In this document: piece by piece, positions 52,184 through 62,111 of the stretch
Numbering within the stretch: position 1 is the stretch's first letter
Layout of the letters: each line of letters starts with the position of its first letter
Assembly: GCA_015066385.1 (NCBI GenBank)
Contig: SVOJ01000003.1
Coordinates: 62,001-126,000, forward strand
Direction of reading: 5' to 3'
Length of the DNA stretch: 64,000 nucleotides
Source: Oscillospiraceae bacterium
GTDB taxonomy: Bacteria > Bacillota > Clostridia > Oscillospirales > Acutalibacteraceae
Made by a program: the position numbers and the translations under genes
The notes under the pieces: model-generated
Databases searched by the model: none
The model's input: the letters and a program-made list of their open reading frames with translations, nothing else
What the model was told of the DNA's origin: nothing

Positions 52184-54106
52184 ATGGCAATTATGACAAT
52201 GGGACAAGCGCTTGTCCGCTTTCTTGACAATCAGTATGTCAGTTTTGACGGCAAAGAAACAAAATTTGTAGACGGTATTTTTACCGTTTTCGGGCATGGT
52301 ATCGTCTGCGGCATCGGTCAGGCACTTGATGAAAATCCCGGTCAGTTGAAAGTCTATCAGGGCAAAAATGAGCAGGGGATGGCACATGTTGCCGCTTCGT
52401 TTGCAAAACAGCACAACAGAAGAAAAATCATTGCCTGTGCTTCTTCCATCGGTCCCGGTGCTTGTAATATGATCACTGCCGCCGCTACTGCAACCGTTAA
52501 TAACGTGCCGCTGTTGTTGTTCCCGGCAGATACATTTGCGATCCGTCAGCCCGACCCCGTTCTGCAACAGTTTGAACAGCCGTATTCGCTGGCTGTTACA
52601 ACGAACGATGCTTACAAACCCGTTTGCAGATATTGGGACAGAATCACAAGACCCGAACAGTTGATGAGTGCCATGATTAATGCTATGCGCGTTCTGACTG
52701 ATTCAGCCAACACAGGTGCTGTCTGTATTTCTATTTGTCAGGACGTTGAGGGCGAGAGTTTTGATTATCCTGAATCCTTCTTCAAAAAGAGAGTTCATAA
52801 AATTGTTCGCACTCCCGCATGCGATGAAGAAGTTGAAGACATTGCACATATTATAGCCAATGCGAAAAAACCTCTCCTGATTGCAGGTGGCGGTGTTCGT
52901 TATTCCGAAGCCGGTGAAGCTGTGGAAGCATTTGTTGAAAAATACAAAATTGCACTCGCAGAAACGCAGAACGGTAAAAGTGCGGTGCTTTCTTCACATT
53001 CCCACAACCTCGGCGGTGTCGGCGTAACGGGTAATGCGGCTGCAAACATGATTGCAAAAGAAGCAGATGTTGTTATTGGTGTCGGCACAAGATTTTCCGA
53101 TTTCACAACTGCTTCCAAATCACTTTTTCAACATCCCGATGTGAAATTTGTCACCATCAACACTGACCGTTTTGATGCATACAAAATGGATGCAATCAAG
53201 GCAGTCGGTGATGCAAAAGCAACACTTGCAAAACTGGATGCGGCACTTGCAAAACTGAATTATAAAACCGCATATACAACCGAAATTGCAGATGCAAAAG
53301 CAGTGTGGGCTGCAGAAATGGCAAAACTTTCCGCATACACTGTTGACGATTCTTTTGAACCGCTGATTGCCGCTCGTGATGAACGCTCCATTCCTGAAAT
53401 GCAGGAAATGTACGGAAAAGGTCTTACACAGACACAGGTGCTTGCTTACATTCGCGAAAACATTGCTGATGATGCAATTGCAGTTGCTGCCGCAGGCAGT
53501 CTGCCGGGTTGCATGCAGAGAATGTGGACAAGTGATGTCAGAGATACATACAACATGGAATACGGGTATTCCTGCATGGGCTATGAAATTGCAGGTGCAC
53601 TCGGTTCCAAGTTTGCTGAACCTGACAGGGAAGTCTACGCCTTCTGCGGTGACGGCAGTTATCTGATGCTTCATTCCGAATTGGTTACAAGCATTCAGGA
53701 AAATGCAAAAATCAACGTACTGTTGTTTGATAACATTGGTTTCGGATGTATCAATAATCTGCAGATGTCCAACGGCATCGGCAATCTTGCAACCGAATTC
53801 AGAAAACGCGATGAAAACGGCAACCTGCTTGGCGATCTCATGCAGATCGACTACGCAATGAATGCTGCCGCTTACGGTGCAAAAACCTATACCGTCAAAA
53901 CCATGGAAGAACTTAAATTTGCACTTGAAGACAGCAAAAAGCAGACTGTATCCACGTTGATCGACATCAAGGTTCTTCCCAAGACCATGACCGACGGCTA
54001 CGGTGCATGGTGGAACGTCGGCATTGCATCCGTTTCTGGTAAAGAAAGCGTGCAGAACGCTTATAAAAATAAAGCAGAGAACTTTAAGAAAGCGAGGAAA
54101 TATTGA
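52184..54106 (+). CDS. iolD: 3D-(3,5/4)-trihydroxycyclohexane-1,2-dione hydrolase
   Basis: Thiamine diphosphate-dependent enzyme, 640 aa, that opens the cyclohexane ring of the inositol-derived diketone. The N-terminal ThDP-pyrimidine domain has the activating Glu in [17 protein letters not shown] central Rossmann domain lies at about 215-350. The C-terminal domain has the ThDP-Mg motif [13 protein letters not shown] running to [21 protein letters not shown] precedes the ATG. Its TGA overlaps the iolE ATG by one base, so the two genes are coupled. Length agrees with the IolD family. Confidence 0.95.
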   Translation: MAIMTMGQALVRFLDNQYVSFDGKETKFVDGIFTVFGHGIVCGIGQALDENPGQLKVYQGKNEQGMAHVAASFAKQHNRRKIIACASSIGPGACNMITAAATATVNNVPLLLFPADTFAIRQPDPVLQQFEQPYSLAVTTNDAYKPVCRYWDRITRPEQLMSAMINAMRVLTDSANTGAVCISICQDVEGESFDYPESFFKKRVHKIVRTPACDEEVEDIAHIIANAKKPLLIAGGGVRYSEAGEAVEAFVEKYKIALAETQNGKSAVLSSHSHNLGGVGVTGNAAANMIAKEADVVIGVGTRFSDFTTASKSLFQHPDVKFVTINTDRFDAYKMDAIKAVGDAKATLAKLDAALAKLNYKTAYTTEIADAKAVWAAEMAKLSAYTVDDSFEPLIAARDERSIPEMQEMYGKGLTQTQVLAYIRENIADDAIAVAAAGSLPGCMQRMWTSDVRDTYNMEYGYSCMGYEIAGALGSKFAEPDREVYAFCGDGSYLMLHSELVTSIQENAKINVLLFDNIGFGCINNLQMSNGIGNLATEFRKRDENGNLLGDLMQIDYAMNAAAYGAKTYTVKTMEELKFALEDSKKQTVSTLIDIKVLPKTMTDGYGAWWNVGIASVSGKESVQNAYKNKAENFKKARKY

Positions 54107-54999
54107 TGTTAGATAAGAACAAAGTAAAACTCGGTATCGCTCCGATCGGTTGGACGAATGACGACATGCCTGATCTCGGCAAGGAAGTGACTTTTGAACA
54201 GTGTGTTTCCGAAATGGCACTGGCAGGCTTTACCGGTTGTGAAGTCGGCAATAAGTATCCTAAAGATCCCGCAGAACTGCATCGTTATCTTGATATCCGC
54301 GGCATGCAGGTCTGCAATGCATGGTTCTCTACCTTTCTGACCACAAAGCCCTACGAAGAAACCGAAAAAGGTTTTATTGAACATATCACATTCCTCAAGG
54401 CAATGGGTGCTAAAGTCGTTGGTGTTTCCGAACAGGGACACTCCATTCAGGGTACCGATTTGTCCGTATTTGATGATAAATATGTGATGAACGATGATGA
54501 ATGGGATGCACTTTGCACAGGCCTTAACAAACTCGGTAAAGTCGCTAAAGATATGGGAATTGCACTTACTTTCCATCATCACATGGGCACTGTGGTACAG
54601 ACCGAAGCCGAAATTGACCGTCTGATGGAAAATACCGATCCCGAACTGTTCAGCCTGCTGTTTGATTCGGGTCATCTTGCATACTGCGACGAAGATTATA
54701 TGTCTGTTCTTAAAAAGTATGCAAAGCGTATCAAGCATGTGCATCTGAAAGATATCCGCCCCGCTGTTGTTGCAAAGGTTAAGGAAAATCATCTGAGTTT
54801 TCTGCAGGGTGTCAGAATGGGGACATTTACCGTTCCCGGCGACGGTGCTATCGACTTTGCCCCGATCTTCCAAGTCCTTGCCGAAAATGATTATGAAGGT
54901 TATGTTCTTGTTGAAGCAGAACAGGATCCCGCTATTGCCAATCCCTTTGAATATGCGGTGAAGGCAAGAAAATACATTGCTGAAAAAGCAGGTCTGTAA
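54106..54999 (+). CDS. iolE: Inosose dehydratase
   Basis: Xylose isomerase-like TIM barrel of 297 aa that removes water from 2-keto-myo-inositol. Typical IolE segments are [18 protein letters not shown] at the N-terminus, [30 protein letters not shown] and HVHLKDIRP, which bring the metal-binding His, Asp and Glu. I chose the ATG at 54106, eight bases after GAGG; the frame also begins with a TTG one codon earlier. The IolE-specific N-terminus separates it from IolI, which is absent here. Confidence 0.94.
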   Translation: MLDKNKVKLGIAPIGWTNDDMPDLGKEVTFEQCVSEMALAGFTGCEVGNKYPKDPAELHRYLDIRGMQVCNAWFSTFLTTKPYEETEKGFIEHITFLKAMGAKVVGVSEQGHSIQGTDLSVFDDKYVMNDDEWDALCTGLNKLGKVAKDMGIALTFHHHMGTVVQTEAEIDRLMENTDPELFSLLFDSGHLAYCDEDYMSVLKKYAKRIKHVHLKDIRPAVVAKVKENHLSFLQGVRMGTFTVPGDGAIDFAPIFQVLAENDYEGYVLVEAEQDPAIANPFEYAVKARKYIAEKAGL

Positions 55000-55010
55000 G
55001 GAGTAAAAAA

Positions 55011-56522
55011 ATGGCTGAAATTTTAAAAGTATTTATCAACGGTCAATTTATTGAGTCCAAAACGGACAAATATTTTGACGTTTACAATCCCAGCACGGGT
55101 GAAATCATTGCAAAAGCCCCCTGCTGTACCGCTGAAGAAGTACAGTATGCCGTGCAGACTGCTAAAGCGGCTTTCCCCGCGTGGAAAAAGACCCCCGTTG
55201 TAAAAAGAACGCAGATTCTTTTCAAAGTCCGTGACCTTCTCATTAAACACATGGACGAACTGACTCATCTTGTTGCCGAAGAAAACGGCAAAGCATGGAA
55301 AGAAGCCGAAGGCGATGTTCTCAAAGCAAAGGAAGGTACTGAAAATGCCTTGCAGATCCCCACTCAGATGATGGGTGATTCCATTATGGGCACATCCGTC
55401 GGTTATGATACGGTTCTGTATCGTGAACCCCTCGGTGTTTTTGCAGGTATTATTCCTTTTAATTTCCCCGCCATGATTCCCATGGGCTGGATGGCTCCCA
55501 ATTGCATCGCCGCAGGTAACTGCATGGTTCTCAAACTCAACTCCCAGACCCCGAAAACCGCTCTACGCATTGCTGAACTGTATAAGGAAGCCGGTCTTCC
55601 CGATGGTGTTCTGAATCTCATCACCTGCTCCAGAAACGAAGTTGATGAGGTCATTCTTGACAATTCTGACATTGCAGGTATTTCCTTTGTTGGTTCAACC
55701 ACGACAGGCAAACACATCTATGCACGTGCCGCCGCTTCCGGCAAACGTGTACAGTGCCTGTGTGAAGCCAAAAACCATGCACTTGTGCTTGAGGATGCCC
55801 CCATTACCCGTACCGCTGCCGCCATCATCAATTCCGCATTCGGTTGTGCAGGTGAACGTTGCATGGCTCTTCCTGTTGTTGTTGCACAGGAATCCATCGC
55901 AGATGCACTTGTTGCTGAAATCGTTCGACTTGCTAAGAATCTTAAACTCGGTGCGGCTTATGACAAGGAAACAGGTCTTGGCCCCGTTATTTCTGCTGCA
56001 CACAAGCAGAGAGTCATCAATTGGATCGAAAAAGGCATTGCAGAGGGTGCAAAGATCGTTCTTGATGGCAGAGAATACACGGTTGCCGAAGAACTGAAAA
56101 ACGGCTTCTATCTCGGTCCGACCGTACTTGATTATGTTCCCCATGATTCCGAAGTCGGCAACTGTGAAATCTTTGGGCCTGTGCTCAGCATCAAGCGCGT
56201 GAAAGACTTTGAAGAAGGTCTTGCCGTTATGAATGCTAATCCCTTTGCAAACGGTTCTGTTATCTTCACGCAGAACGGTTATTATGCAAGAGAATTCACA
56301 AACCGCACGGACGGCGGCATGGTCGGTGTTAATGTCGGTATTCCCGTACCCGTCGGATTCTTCCCGTTCTCGGGGCACAAGCAGTCTTTCTTCGGTGATT
56401 TGCATTGCCTTGGAAAGGATGCCGTTCGCTTCTATACGGAATCAAAGTGCGTGACAACCCGTTGGTTTGATGAAGAAGAAATGAAAAAAGAAACCGTTTC
56501 CACATGGGACGGCACAATATAA
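55011..56522 (+). CDS. iolA: CoA-acylating methylmalonate/malonate-semialdehyde dehydrogenase
   Basis: Aldehyde dehydrogenase-fold enzyme (503 aa; also called MmsA) that turns malonate semialdehyde into acetyl-CoA, CO2 and NADH, the last step of the pathway. The catalytic Cys is in FGCAGERCMALPVV (around residue 285). The cofactor region includes GIIPFNFPAMIPMGWMAPN and SFVGSTTTGKHIY. Lack of the usual conserved general-base Glu at the ELGGK position (here CLCEAKNHALV) is typical of CoA-acylating MMSDH. AAGGAG precedes the ATG. Lies 11 bp after iolE. Confidence 0.94.
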   Translation: MAEILKVFINGQFIESKTDKYFDVYNPSTGEIIAKAPCCTAEEVQYAVQTAKAAFPAWKKTPVVKRTQILFKVRDLLIKHMDELTHLVAEENGKAWKEAEGDVLKAKEGTENALQIPTQMMGDSIMGTSVGYDTVLYREPLGVFAGIIPFNFPAMIPMGWMAPNCIAAGNCMVLKLNSQTPKTALRIAELYKEAGLPDGVLNLITCSRNEVDEVILDNSDIAGISFVGSTTTGKHIYARAAASGKRVQCLCEAKNHALVLEDAPITRTAAAIINSAFGCAGERCMALPVVVAQESIADALVAEIVRLAKNLKLGAAYDKETGLGPVISAAHKQRVINWIEKGIAEGAKIVLDGREYTVAEELKNGFYLGPTVLDYVPHDSEVGNCEIFGPVLSIKRVKDFEEGLAVMNANPFANGSVIFTQNGYYAREFTNRTDGGMVGVNVGIPVPVGFFPFSGHKQSFFGDLHCLGKDAVRFYTESKCVTTRWFDEEEMKKETVSTWDGTI

Positions 56523-56543
56523 AATATAAAGGAGTATAATGCT

Positions 56544-57551
56544 ATGATCAATATCGGTATTATCGGTGCAGGCAGAATCGGTAAAGTGCATCTTGAATCC
56601 ATTACCTATCATGTCAAAAATGCACGTGTCAAGAGCGTTGCTGAACCCTATCTCAATGATGAAACAAAGGAATTCATTGAAAGTATGGGTGTTACGGAAA
56701 TCTATGCGGACTATAAGCAGATTCTGGCTGACCCCGAAATTGACGCTGTTCTGATTTGTTCTTCCACAGATACCCATGCTTCTATCTCCATGGAAGCTAT
56801 TGACGCAGGCAAGCACATTTTCTGTGAAAAACCCATTGACCAGTCCATTGAAAAGATTGAAGAAGTCAAAAAAGCACTTGAAGGCACCAATCTTAAATAT
56901 CAGGTTGGATTCAATCGCCGTTTTGACCACAACTTTGCCGCAGTACGTGCTGCTGTGAATGCGGGTAAGATTGGCGATCCCCACATCATCAAGATTACTT
57001 CACGCGACCCTGCACCGCCCAACCCTGCATATATCAAAGTTTCCGGCGGTATCTTCATGGATATGGCAATTCATGATTTTGATATGGCTTGCTTCCTCGC
57101 AGGCAGTGATGTTGAAGAAGTCTATGTTGCTGCTACCGTTCTTGTGGATCCCGCAATCGGCGCACAGGGTGACTTTGACACCGCAATTATAACTCTTAAA
57201 ATGGCAAACGGTGCACTTTGTGTCATTGACAACTCCCGTCGTGCTGCTTACGGTTATGACCAGAGAGCCGAAGTATTCGGTAACAAGGGTTCTGTTGCAA
57301 GTGCGAATGACACGCTTTCCACTGCCATCATTTCCGATGAAAACGGCGTGACAGGTGAAAAACCGCTGTACTTTTTCCTTGAAAGATACATGCAGTCCTA
57401 TACCACTGAAATGTTTGATTTTGTAGATGCTATTGTCAAAGATAAGGATGTTCCTTGCGGCATTGATGCAGGTCTGCAGTCTGTTAAGATTGCTCTTGCT
57501 GCCAAGAAATCTGCAGTTGAAAACCGTCCCGTAAAAATGAGTGAAATCTGA
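56544..57551 (+). CDS. iolG: Inositol 2-dehydrogenase
   Basis: NAD-dependent Gfo/Idh/MocA enzyme, 335 aa, that oxidises myo-inositol to 2-keto-myo-inositol, the first pathway step. The Rossmann start is INIGIIGAGRIGKVH, the catalytic Lys is in CEKPIDQSIEKIEE, and the active-site DMAIHDFDMACFL supplies the Asp and His. YQVGFNRRFDHNF is a typical IolG segment. AAGGAG precedes the ATG by nine bases. It is last in the operon, followed by a terminator. A scyllo-inositol preference cannot be excluded. Confidence 0.93.
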   Translation: MINIGIIGAGRIGKVHLESITYHVKNARVKSVAEPYLNDETKEFIESMGVTEIYADYKQILADPEIDAVLICSSTDTHASISMEAIDAGKHIFCEKPIDQSIEKIEEVKKALEGTNLKYQVGFNRRFDHNFAAVRAAVNAGKIGDPHIIKITSRDPAPPNPAYIKVSGGIFMDMAIHDFDMACFLAGSDVEEVYVAATVLVDPAIGAQGDFDTAIITLKMANGALCVIDNSRRAAYGYDQRAEVFGNKGSVASANDTLSTAIISDENGVTGEKPLYFFLERYMQSYTTEMFDFVDAIVKDKDVPCGIDAGLQSVKIALAAKKSAVENRPVKMSEI

Positions 57552-57565
57552 TTGTATTGCATATA

Positions 57566-57597
57566 AAAAATCCCGTACCTTGGTGCGGGATTTTTCA
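57566..57597. terminator. Bidirectional terminator after iolG
   Basis: Stem AAAAATCCCG/CGGGATTTTT with an inner ACC/GGT pairing. A and T runs are built into the arms, so it works both ways, also for the convergent permease gene. Confidence 0.85.
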
Positions 57598-57610
57598 GTG
57601 TATTATTCGA

Positions 57611-60600
57611 TTATTCAACCGATTTCAGGGACATTGCCATATCAATATGCTTGAGTTTTCTGTTAACAATTGCATTCACAAGTGCCGCAAATGCAAAAGT
57701 CAGAACAACAGCAATGAGGTAAGAGAACCATTCAATCGTTCTGCCAAACATAACCGTATCAATCTCGGCATAGGTAATCAAAAGATAGTGCAGGAAGATT
57801 CCGAGGCCCATGCCAACAGCAGTGCCGAATGCAGTCAGAATAACATTTTCTTTCAGAACATAGGCGTGGACTTCATTATCAAGGAAGCCTAACACTTTCA
57901 GCGTTGCCAATTCTCTGTTTCGTTCAAGAATGTTGATGTTTGTCAGATTATAAAGAACAACAAATGCAAGAATCAATGCAGACAGGAAGAAAACAGCAAC
58001 AACAGCCGTCAATGCGTTTGTGATTTCTGCAAGCGAATCATTGACATCGGAAGTGAAACTGACAGCCTGAATACCTTGTTGACTCATCAGCTTAGTTGCC
58101 ATTTGTCCTTTGATGGAAGCAAGAGTTTCTGCGTCCGCCGAGCGGACTGCATCGGTCAGATTGCCCAGACAATAGTTGTAAGTCGGATATTCACCAAATA
58201 ACTCTGCATAGTAGTCGGGAGAAATGTAGACGTAATGGAACGTATAATTTTCAACGATACCTGCTACAAAGATTTCGTATGTTTTTGCATCGGAAGTCTG
58301 AACAAAAACAGTATCTCCTATTTTTGTATTGGTGTCTTTGGCAAATTTTTCCGAAATCAGAGCACCTGCAATGGACGGGATGTAGGTTTTTCCTGTTGTA
58401 CGGTTTTGCAGTGTGATATAATCCGCAAGCAAAGCGGGATCAGACGGAGAGAGCAGGTAAACATCCTCTTGAGCATCGGTGCGAAGTGAGTATCCCGTAA
58501 CTGCTTTCATGGAGATCAGCAATGTAGAACTGACAGAATTTGAGTTAGCCACGGTTTTGTATTCACCCGACGTGCCGTTCTGCGCAGAATCAAACATGAC
58601 CTGAAAATCATAATGTGAAATTGCATTGTCGCCATACTGCTTGGAACGAATTGCAGATACAGAGTTATACATGCCAAGGCTTGCAAGCATCAATGCAGAA
58701 CAGCCGGCAATACCGATGACAGTCATGAACAAGCGCTGTTTATTTCTGAACAGATTACGGGCTGTGACCTTGTTTGTGAAACGCATTCTTCTCCAGATGA
58801 AATTGATTTTTTCAAGGAATATGCGTTTGCCTGCCTTGGGGGCTTTTGCACGCATAAGCATAGCAGGCACTTCCGCAAGATCGCGGCGCAATGCAACCAA
58901 CGTTACTACCAATGTGCACAGCAGTGCAATGATAATACCGATTACAGCACTGCCGATCGGGAGAGTGTATTGCAGTGCGGGGATAGTGAACATAATGCTG
59001 TATGCTTTGAAAATGGCAAACGGAAAAACATACATTCCCAATACAATGCCGAATGTGCAACCAAGCACACAGGCAGAGAGCGTATAAATGATATATTTCG
59101 ATGCGATGGTTCCGTTGTCATATCCCAATGCTTTGAGGGTGCCGAGGGTTGTGCGGTCTTCATCAATCATGCGGGTCATGGTTGTCAGACAAACAAGCGC
59201 CGCAACGATAAAGAAGAAGATAGGGAATATATTTGCCAACACTTCGAGGTTTTTTGTGGTGGAGCTGAAGCTTGAATAACCGGGAGTATCATAACGGTCA
59301 TAAATATTCCAGTACACATTACTCAGGCTGTCGAGCAATTTTTTTGCATTGTCCAACTGTTGTTGATACATGCCCGTTTCATTGGCAAGCAAGCCGCTGA
59401 TTTGCGCATTTGCCGATTGCAAAGCTGCCTGCGCCGTCGTCAGGTTTGTGTCTATGGTTTCGAGCTGATTAGACAACTCCGTAATCATCATCTGTGTTTG
59501 GATTTTTTGCAAAGACAATTGGAAGTCGGAACTCGTGATTTCCGTTCCTGCGGAGGATAATTCTTTGGAATATTCCAACAATTGATTATATGCGGTCGTC
59601 AATTCAATTTCAGCAGCATCTAATTGTTGTTTTGTGGATGTCAGTGTAATATTGGCAGCTGACAACTCCGATTGCATGGTGTTAAGTTGTGTTTCAATAG
59701 CGGCAAGTTCCGCTTTCTGTACAATCAATTCTGCTTGGTATTGTTGCAGAATCGGTTTTGCGTAAGACGCAAGTTCCGTTGCAAGTCCACCCGTAGTGGA
59801 ACCGATAATATCTTCATACAACCCGGGATAGGTCGTTTGGAAGAACTTGTTGATGGCCGCCATTTCATCGCTCGAAAAGCCCTCGTTCTGTCGATTTTCA
59901 AGCATTGTCAGCAAATCCTGTGTTTCATTGATCATGGCCTCGGTCGTCGAGACCTGCGTTTTTGCCTGCGTATGGGAGCTTTTCGCAGTATTATATTCCT
60001 GCAGGTTTGATGAATATTCCGCATAGGCTGTCGTGTATGCAGCATTCTGCTCTGCATAAGCCGCAGAATTGGTCTGATACAATGCAAGCAAATTATTATA
60101 TTCCGTTAAATTCTGATCATAATCGATTCTGTTTAATGCAAGTTCTTCTTCTGCATCTGCAAGGGTTACATTATATGTTTCCTGTGCTTTTGCCAATTGC
60201 TCACCCAGCAGTTTTTTGCCCTCTTCGAGCGAAGTGATGGTGTTTTTCAATTCCTGAATCTGAGAACCGGCCTCAGCGGATGCGTCTGAAAGTAAATTTT
60301 CTGCCTCTGCGATTTTATCCGGTAATGTCTGTTGTAAAGTTGTGACTCGTGTCTCAAGACGTGACGGAGCAATGGCCTTGATCATAGCAAGGTAGGGAGC
60401 GATATAATTACGATATTCATTTGAAAATGCATCATAATTATCGGAGCCGACAATTTTCACATATAATTCAGTATAATAGTCCTGAACAAAAACACTGTCG
60501 GGGACGATGATAAAGGTACCGACTTTACCGCTGCCGATCAGCGTGTTACCTCTTTCAAACGAGATATAATAAGGAGTCTGAATGATGCCGACGATCGTAA

Positions 60601-61171
60601 ATTCAGTTTCATTCAAAGAAGCGCGCAGATCTTCATTATCACCAACCAGAGTGATTGTACTACCAAGTTGGTAACTATCAGGCGTTGATAATGCACTGGC
60701 ATCTACGAGACATTCGTTCGGTGCATCCGGAAATTCACCTTCAATAAGCATCGGACGATTCATGTATGCGGCTTCATTTACGCCATAGTTGAGATAATTG
60801 GCAAGAAGCCCGGTGTTGATTCCGTAGACTCGTGTACTGATTTGTGTGCCGTCAATATCTTTTTCGATTTCGCCGTTGACAAGCACCAATGCATCTTTGA
60901 ATTTTTGTCCGATTACTGCTTCGATATTCGGATCGACATTGCGAATTGCCTGCAAATCTTCATCAGTAAGCCCGATAGAGGATTGCACTCGGATGTCCAT
61001 CAGATTACAGGAAATAAAATAATCCTGCGCAGTCTGACGCATATCGGGGGCGGTTGCTTTGATGCCGACAAAAAAAGCGAGCCCCAGAGCGATAATAATA
61101 ACGATTGAAATAAATCGGCTGAAACTGCGCTGAATCGAACGCAGAATGCTTTTTAGATATGCTTTCGTCAA
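57611..61171 (-). CDS. Large MacB/FtsX-type ABC permease with coiled-coil extracellular domain
   Basis: 1186-aa membrane protein. TM1 lies at about 17-38 (FSRFISIVIIIALGLAFFVG). An outer region follows at about 40-630, with a beta-rich part, then a long coiled coil (about 280-620, Gln/Ala/Glu/Leu heptads). The first FtsX domain is at about 640-790 (FPIFFFIVAALVCLTTMTRM, MIDEDRTTLGTLKALGYDNG). A MacB-like periplasmic-type domain is at about 830-1040, and the second FtsX domain at about 1065-1180 (NRELATLKVLGFLDNEVHAY). TTG start at 61171 with GGAGGTGA upstream. The ATPase gene lies 37 bp upstream. Such pairs export lipids, peptides or antibiotics, or transmit force; the substrate is unknown. 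Confidence 0.88.
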   Translation of the reverse strand: MTKAYLKSILRSIQRSFSRFISIVIIIALGLAFFVGIKATAPDMRQTAQDYFISCNLMDIRVQSSIGLTDEDLQAIRNVDPNIEAVIGQKFKDALVLVNGEIEKDIDGTQISTRVYGINTGLLANYLNYGVNEAAYMNRPMLIEGEFPDAPNECLVDASALSTPDSYQLGSTITLVGDNEDLRASLNETEFTIVGIIQTPYYISFERGNTLIGSGKVGTFIIVPDSVFVQDYYTELYVKIVGSDNYDAFSNEYRNYIAPYLAMIKAIAPSRLETRVTTLQQTLPDKIAEAENLLSDASAEAGSQIQELKNTITSLEEGKKLLGEQLAKAQETYNVTLADAEEELALNRIDYDQNLTEYNNLLALYQTNSAAYAEQNAAYTTAYAEYSSNLQEYNTAKSSHTQAKTQVSTTEAMINETQDLLTMLENRQNEGFSSDEMAAINKFFQTTYPGLYEDIIGSTTGGLATELASYAKPILQQYQAELIVQKAELAAIETQLNTMQSELSAANITLTSTKQQLDAAEIELTTAYNQLLEYSKELSSAGTEITSSDFQLSLQKIQTQMMITELSNQLETIDTNLTTAQAALQSANAQISGLLANETGMYQQQLDNAKKLLDSLSNVYWNIYDRYDTPGYSSFSSTTKNLEVLANIFPIFFFIVAALVCLTTMTRMIDEDRTTLGTLKALGYDNGTIASKYIIYTLSACVLGCTFGIVLGMYVFPFAIFKAYSIMFTIPALQYTLPIGSAVIGIIIALLCTLVVTLVALRRDLAEVPAMLMRAKAPKAGKRIFLEKINFIWRRMRFTNKVTARNLFRNKQRLFMTVIGIAGCSALMLASLGMYNSVSAIRSKQYGDNAISHYDFQVMFDSAQNGTSGEYKTVANSNSVSSTLLISMKAVTGYSLRTDAQEDVYLLSPSDPALLADYITLQNRTTGKTYIPSIAGALISEKFAKDTNTKIGDTVFVQTSDAKTYEIFVAGIVENYTFHYVYISPDYYAELFGEYPTYNYCLGNLTDAVRSADAETLASIKGQMATKLMSQQGIQAVSFTSDVNDSLAEITNALTAVVAVFFLSALILAFVVLYNLTNINILERNRELATLKVLGFLDNEVHAYVLKENVILTAFGTAVGMGLGIFLHYLLITYAEIDTVMFGRTIEWFSYLIAVVLTFAFAALVNAIVNRKLKHIDMAMSLKSVE

Positions 61172-61208
61172 GAGCAGTTCACCTCCGTAAGATCATTTTT
61201 CATTTTAT

Positions 61209-61910
61209 TTACCATTCAATCTGATCAACCGACAGCGGATTGTCGTTAACCGTAATTCTTTGTACGCGCCCGTTGCGCATTGAGATAACTCTGTCCGCCA
61301 TCGGGGTCAGTGCCTGATTGTGTGTAATAATAACAACTGTCATGCCGGTCTCTTTGCTTGTTTCCTGCAGGAGAGACAATATCTGTTTGCCGGTTGCGTA
61401 GTCCAAAGCACCTGTCGGCTCATCGCAAAGCAACAGTTTCGGATTTTTTGCAAGTGCGCGGGCAATAGATACTCGTTGTTGCTCACCGCCCGACAATTGC
61501 GCAGGGAAGTTGTGCAAACGATCGCCAAGCCCGACGCGCTCAAGAACGCGGGTCGGGTTCAAAGCCTTGTTGCTGATCTGTGAGGCAAGTTCTACATTTT
61601 CCAAAGCAGTAAGATTCGGCACAAGATTGTAAAACTGAAAAACAAAGCCGACATCATGCCGTCTGTACAAAGCCAAATTTTTGCTGTTGTAATTATTGAT
61701 CAGTTCGCCGCCGACACGCACTTTTCCGTCATCGCAGTCGTCAATGCCGCCCAAAATGTTCAGAACCGTTGTTTTGCCTGCACCACTCGGACCGACAACA
61801 ATGCACAATTCTCCTTGTTCCACTGAAAAAGTTACACCGTCAAGTGCTGTGATGACAACCTCACCGGTCTGATACTTTTTGTAGACAGAATTCAATTCAA
61901 TAAAACTCAT
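61209..61910 (-). CDS. MacB/LolD-type ABC transporter ATPase
   Basis: ATPase of 233 aa partnering the large permease downstream. Walker A is GPSGAGKTT, the Q-loop is [20 protein letters not shown], the signature is [15 protein letters not shown], Walker B is [12 protein letters not shown] and the switch is [16 protein letters not shown]. These fit the LolD/MacB/FtsE branch, not sugar or amino acid importers. ATG 61910 with GGAGAG upstream, under the promoter at 61942-61970. No two-component system is adjacent, unlike many bacitracin-type exporters. Confidence 0.93.
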   Translation of the reverse strand: MSFIELNSVYKKYQTGEVVITALDGVTFSVEQGELCIVVGPSGAGKTTVLNILGGIDDCDDGKVRVGGELINNYNSKNLALYRRHDVGFVFQFYNLVPNLTALENVELASQISNKALNPTRVLERVGLGDRLHNFPAQLSGGEQQRVSIARALAKNPKLLLCDEPTGALDYATGKQILSLLQETSKETGMTVVIITHNQALTPMADRVISMRNGRVQRITVNDNPLSVDQIEW

Positions 61911-61941
61911 AATTTTCTCTCCACATATAATACTTCATAAT

Positions 61942-61970
61942 ATTATACTACATTATCTACCCTTCGTCAA
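61942..61970 (-). promoter_or_regulatory. Promoter of the MacB-like exporter operon
   Basis: On the minus strand TTGACG (61965-61970) and TATAAT (61942-61947), 17 bp apart. Confidence 0.82.
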
Positions 61971-62039
61971 TACTATAAAAAAGGAAAATGTGCTGTAAAC
62001 ATATTCAATATTACGAATAATTATACAATCAATTATCAA

Positions 62040-62068
62040 TTGACTTTTCATTCAGGGTGCATTATAAT
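62040..62068 (+). promoter_or_regulatory. Promoter of galM
   Basis: TTGACT (62040-62045) and TATAAT (62063-62068), 17 bp apart. Confidence 0.85.
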
Positions 62069-62111
62069 ATTAGCAACAGAACTGTTATTAAACTTAAAAA
62101 GAGGTTATGGT

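Noticed and set aside
53120-54220. Long open frame (366 codons) on the minus strand opposite iolD/iolE
   Set aside because: Antisense shadow of two well-conserved genes, with a Cys/His-rich composition and no ribosome site.
54109-54873. Minus-strand open frame opposite iolE
   Set aside because: Antisense shadow; composition and lack of a start signal argue against it.
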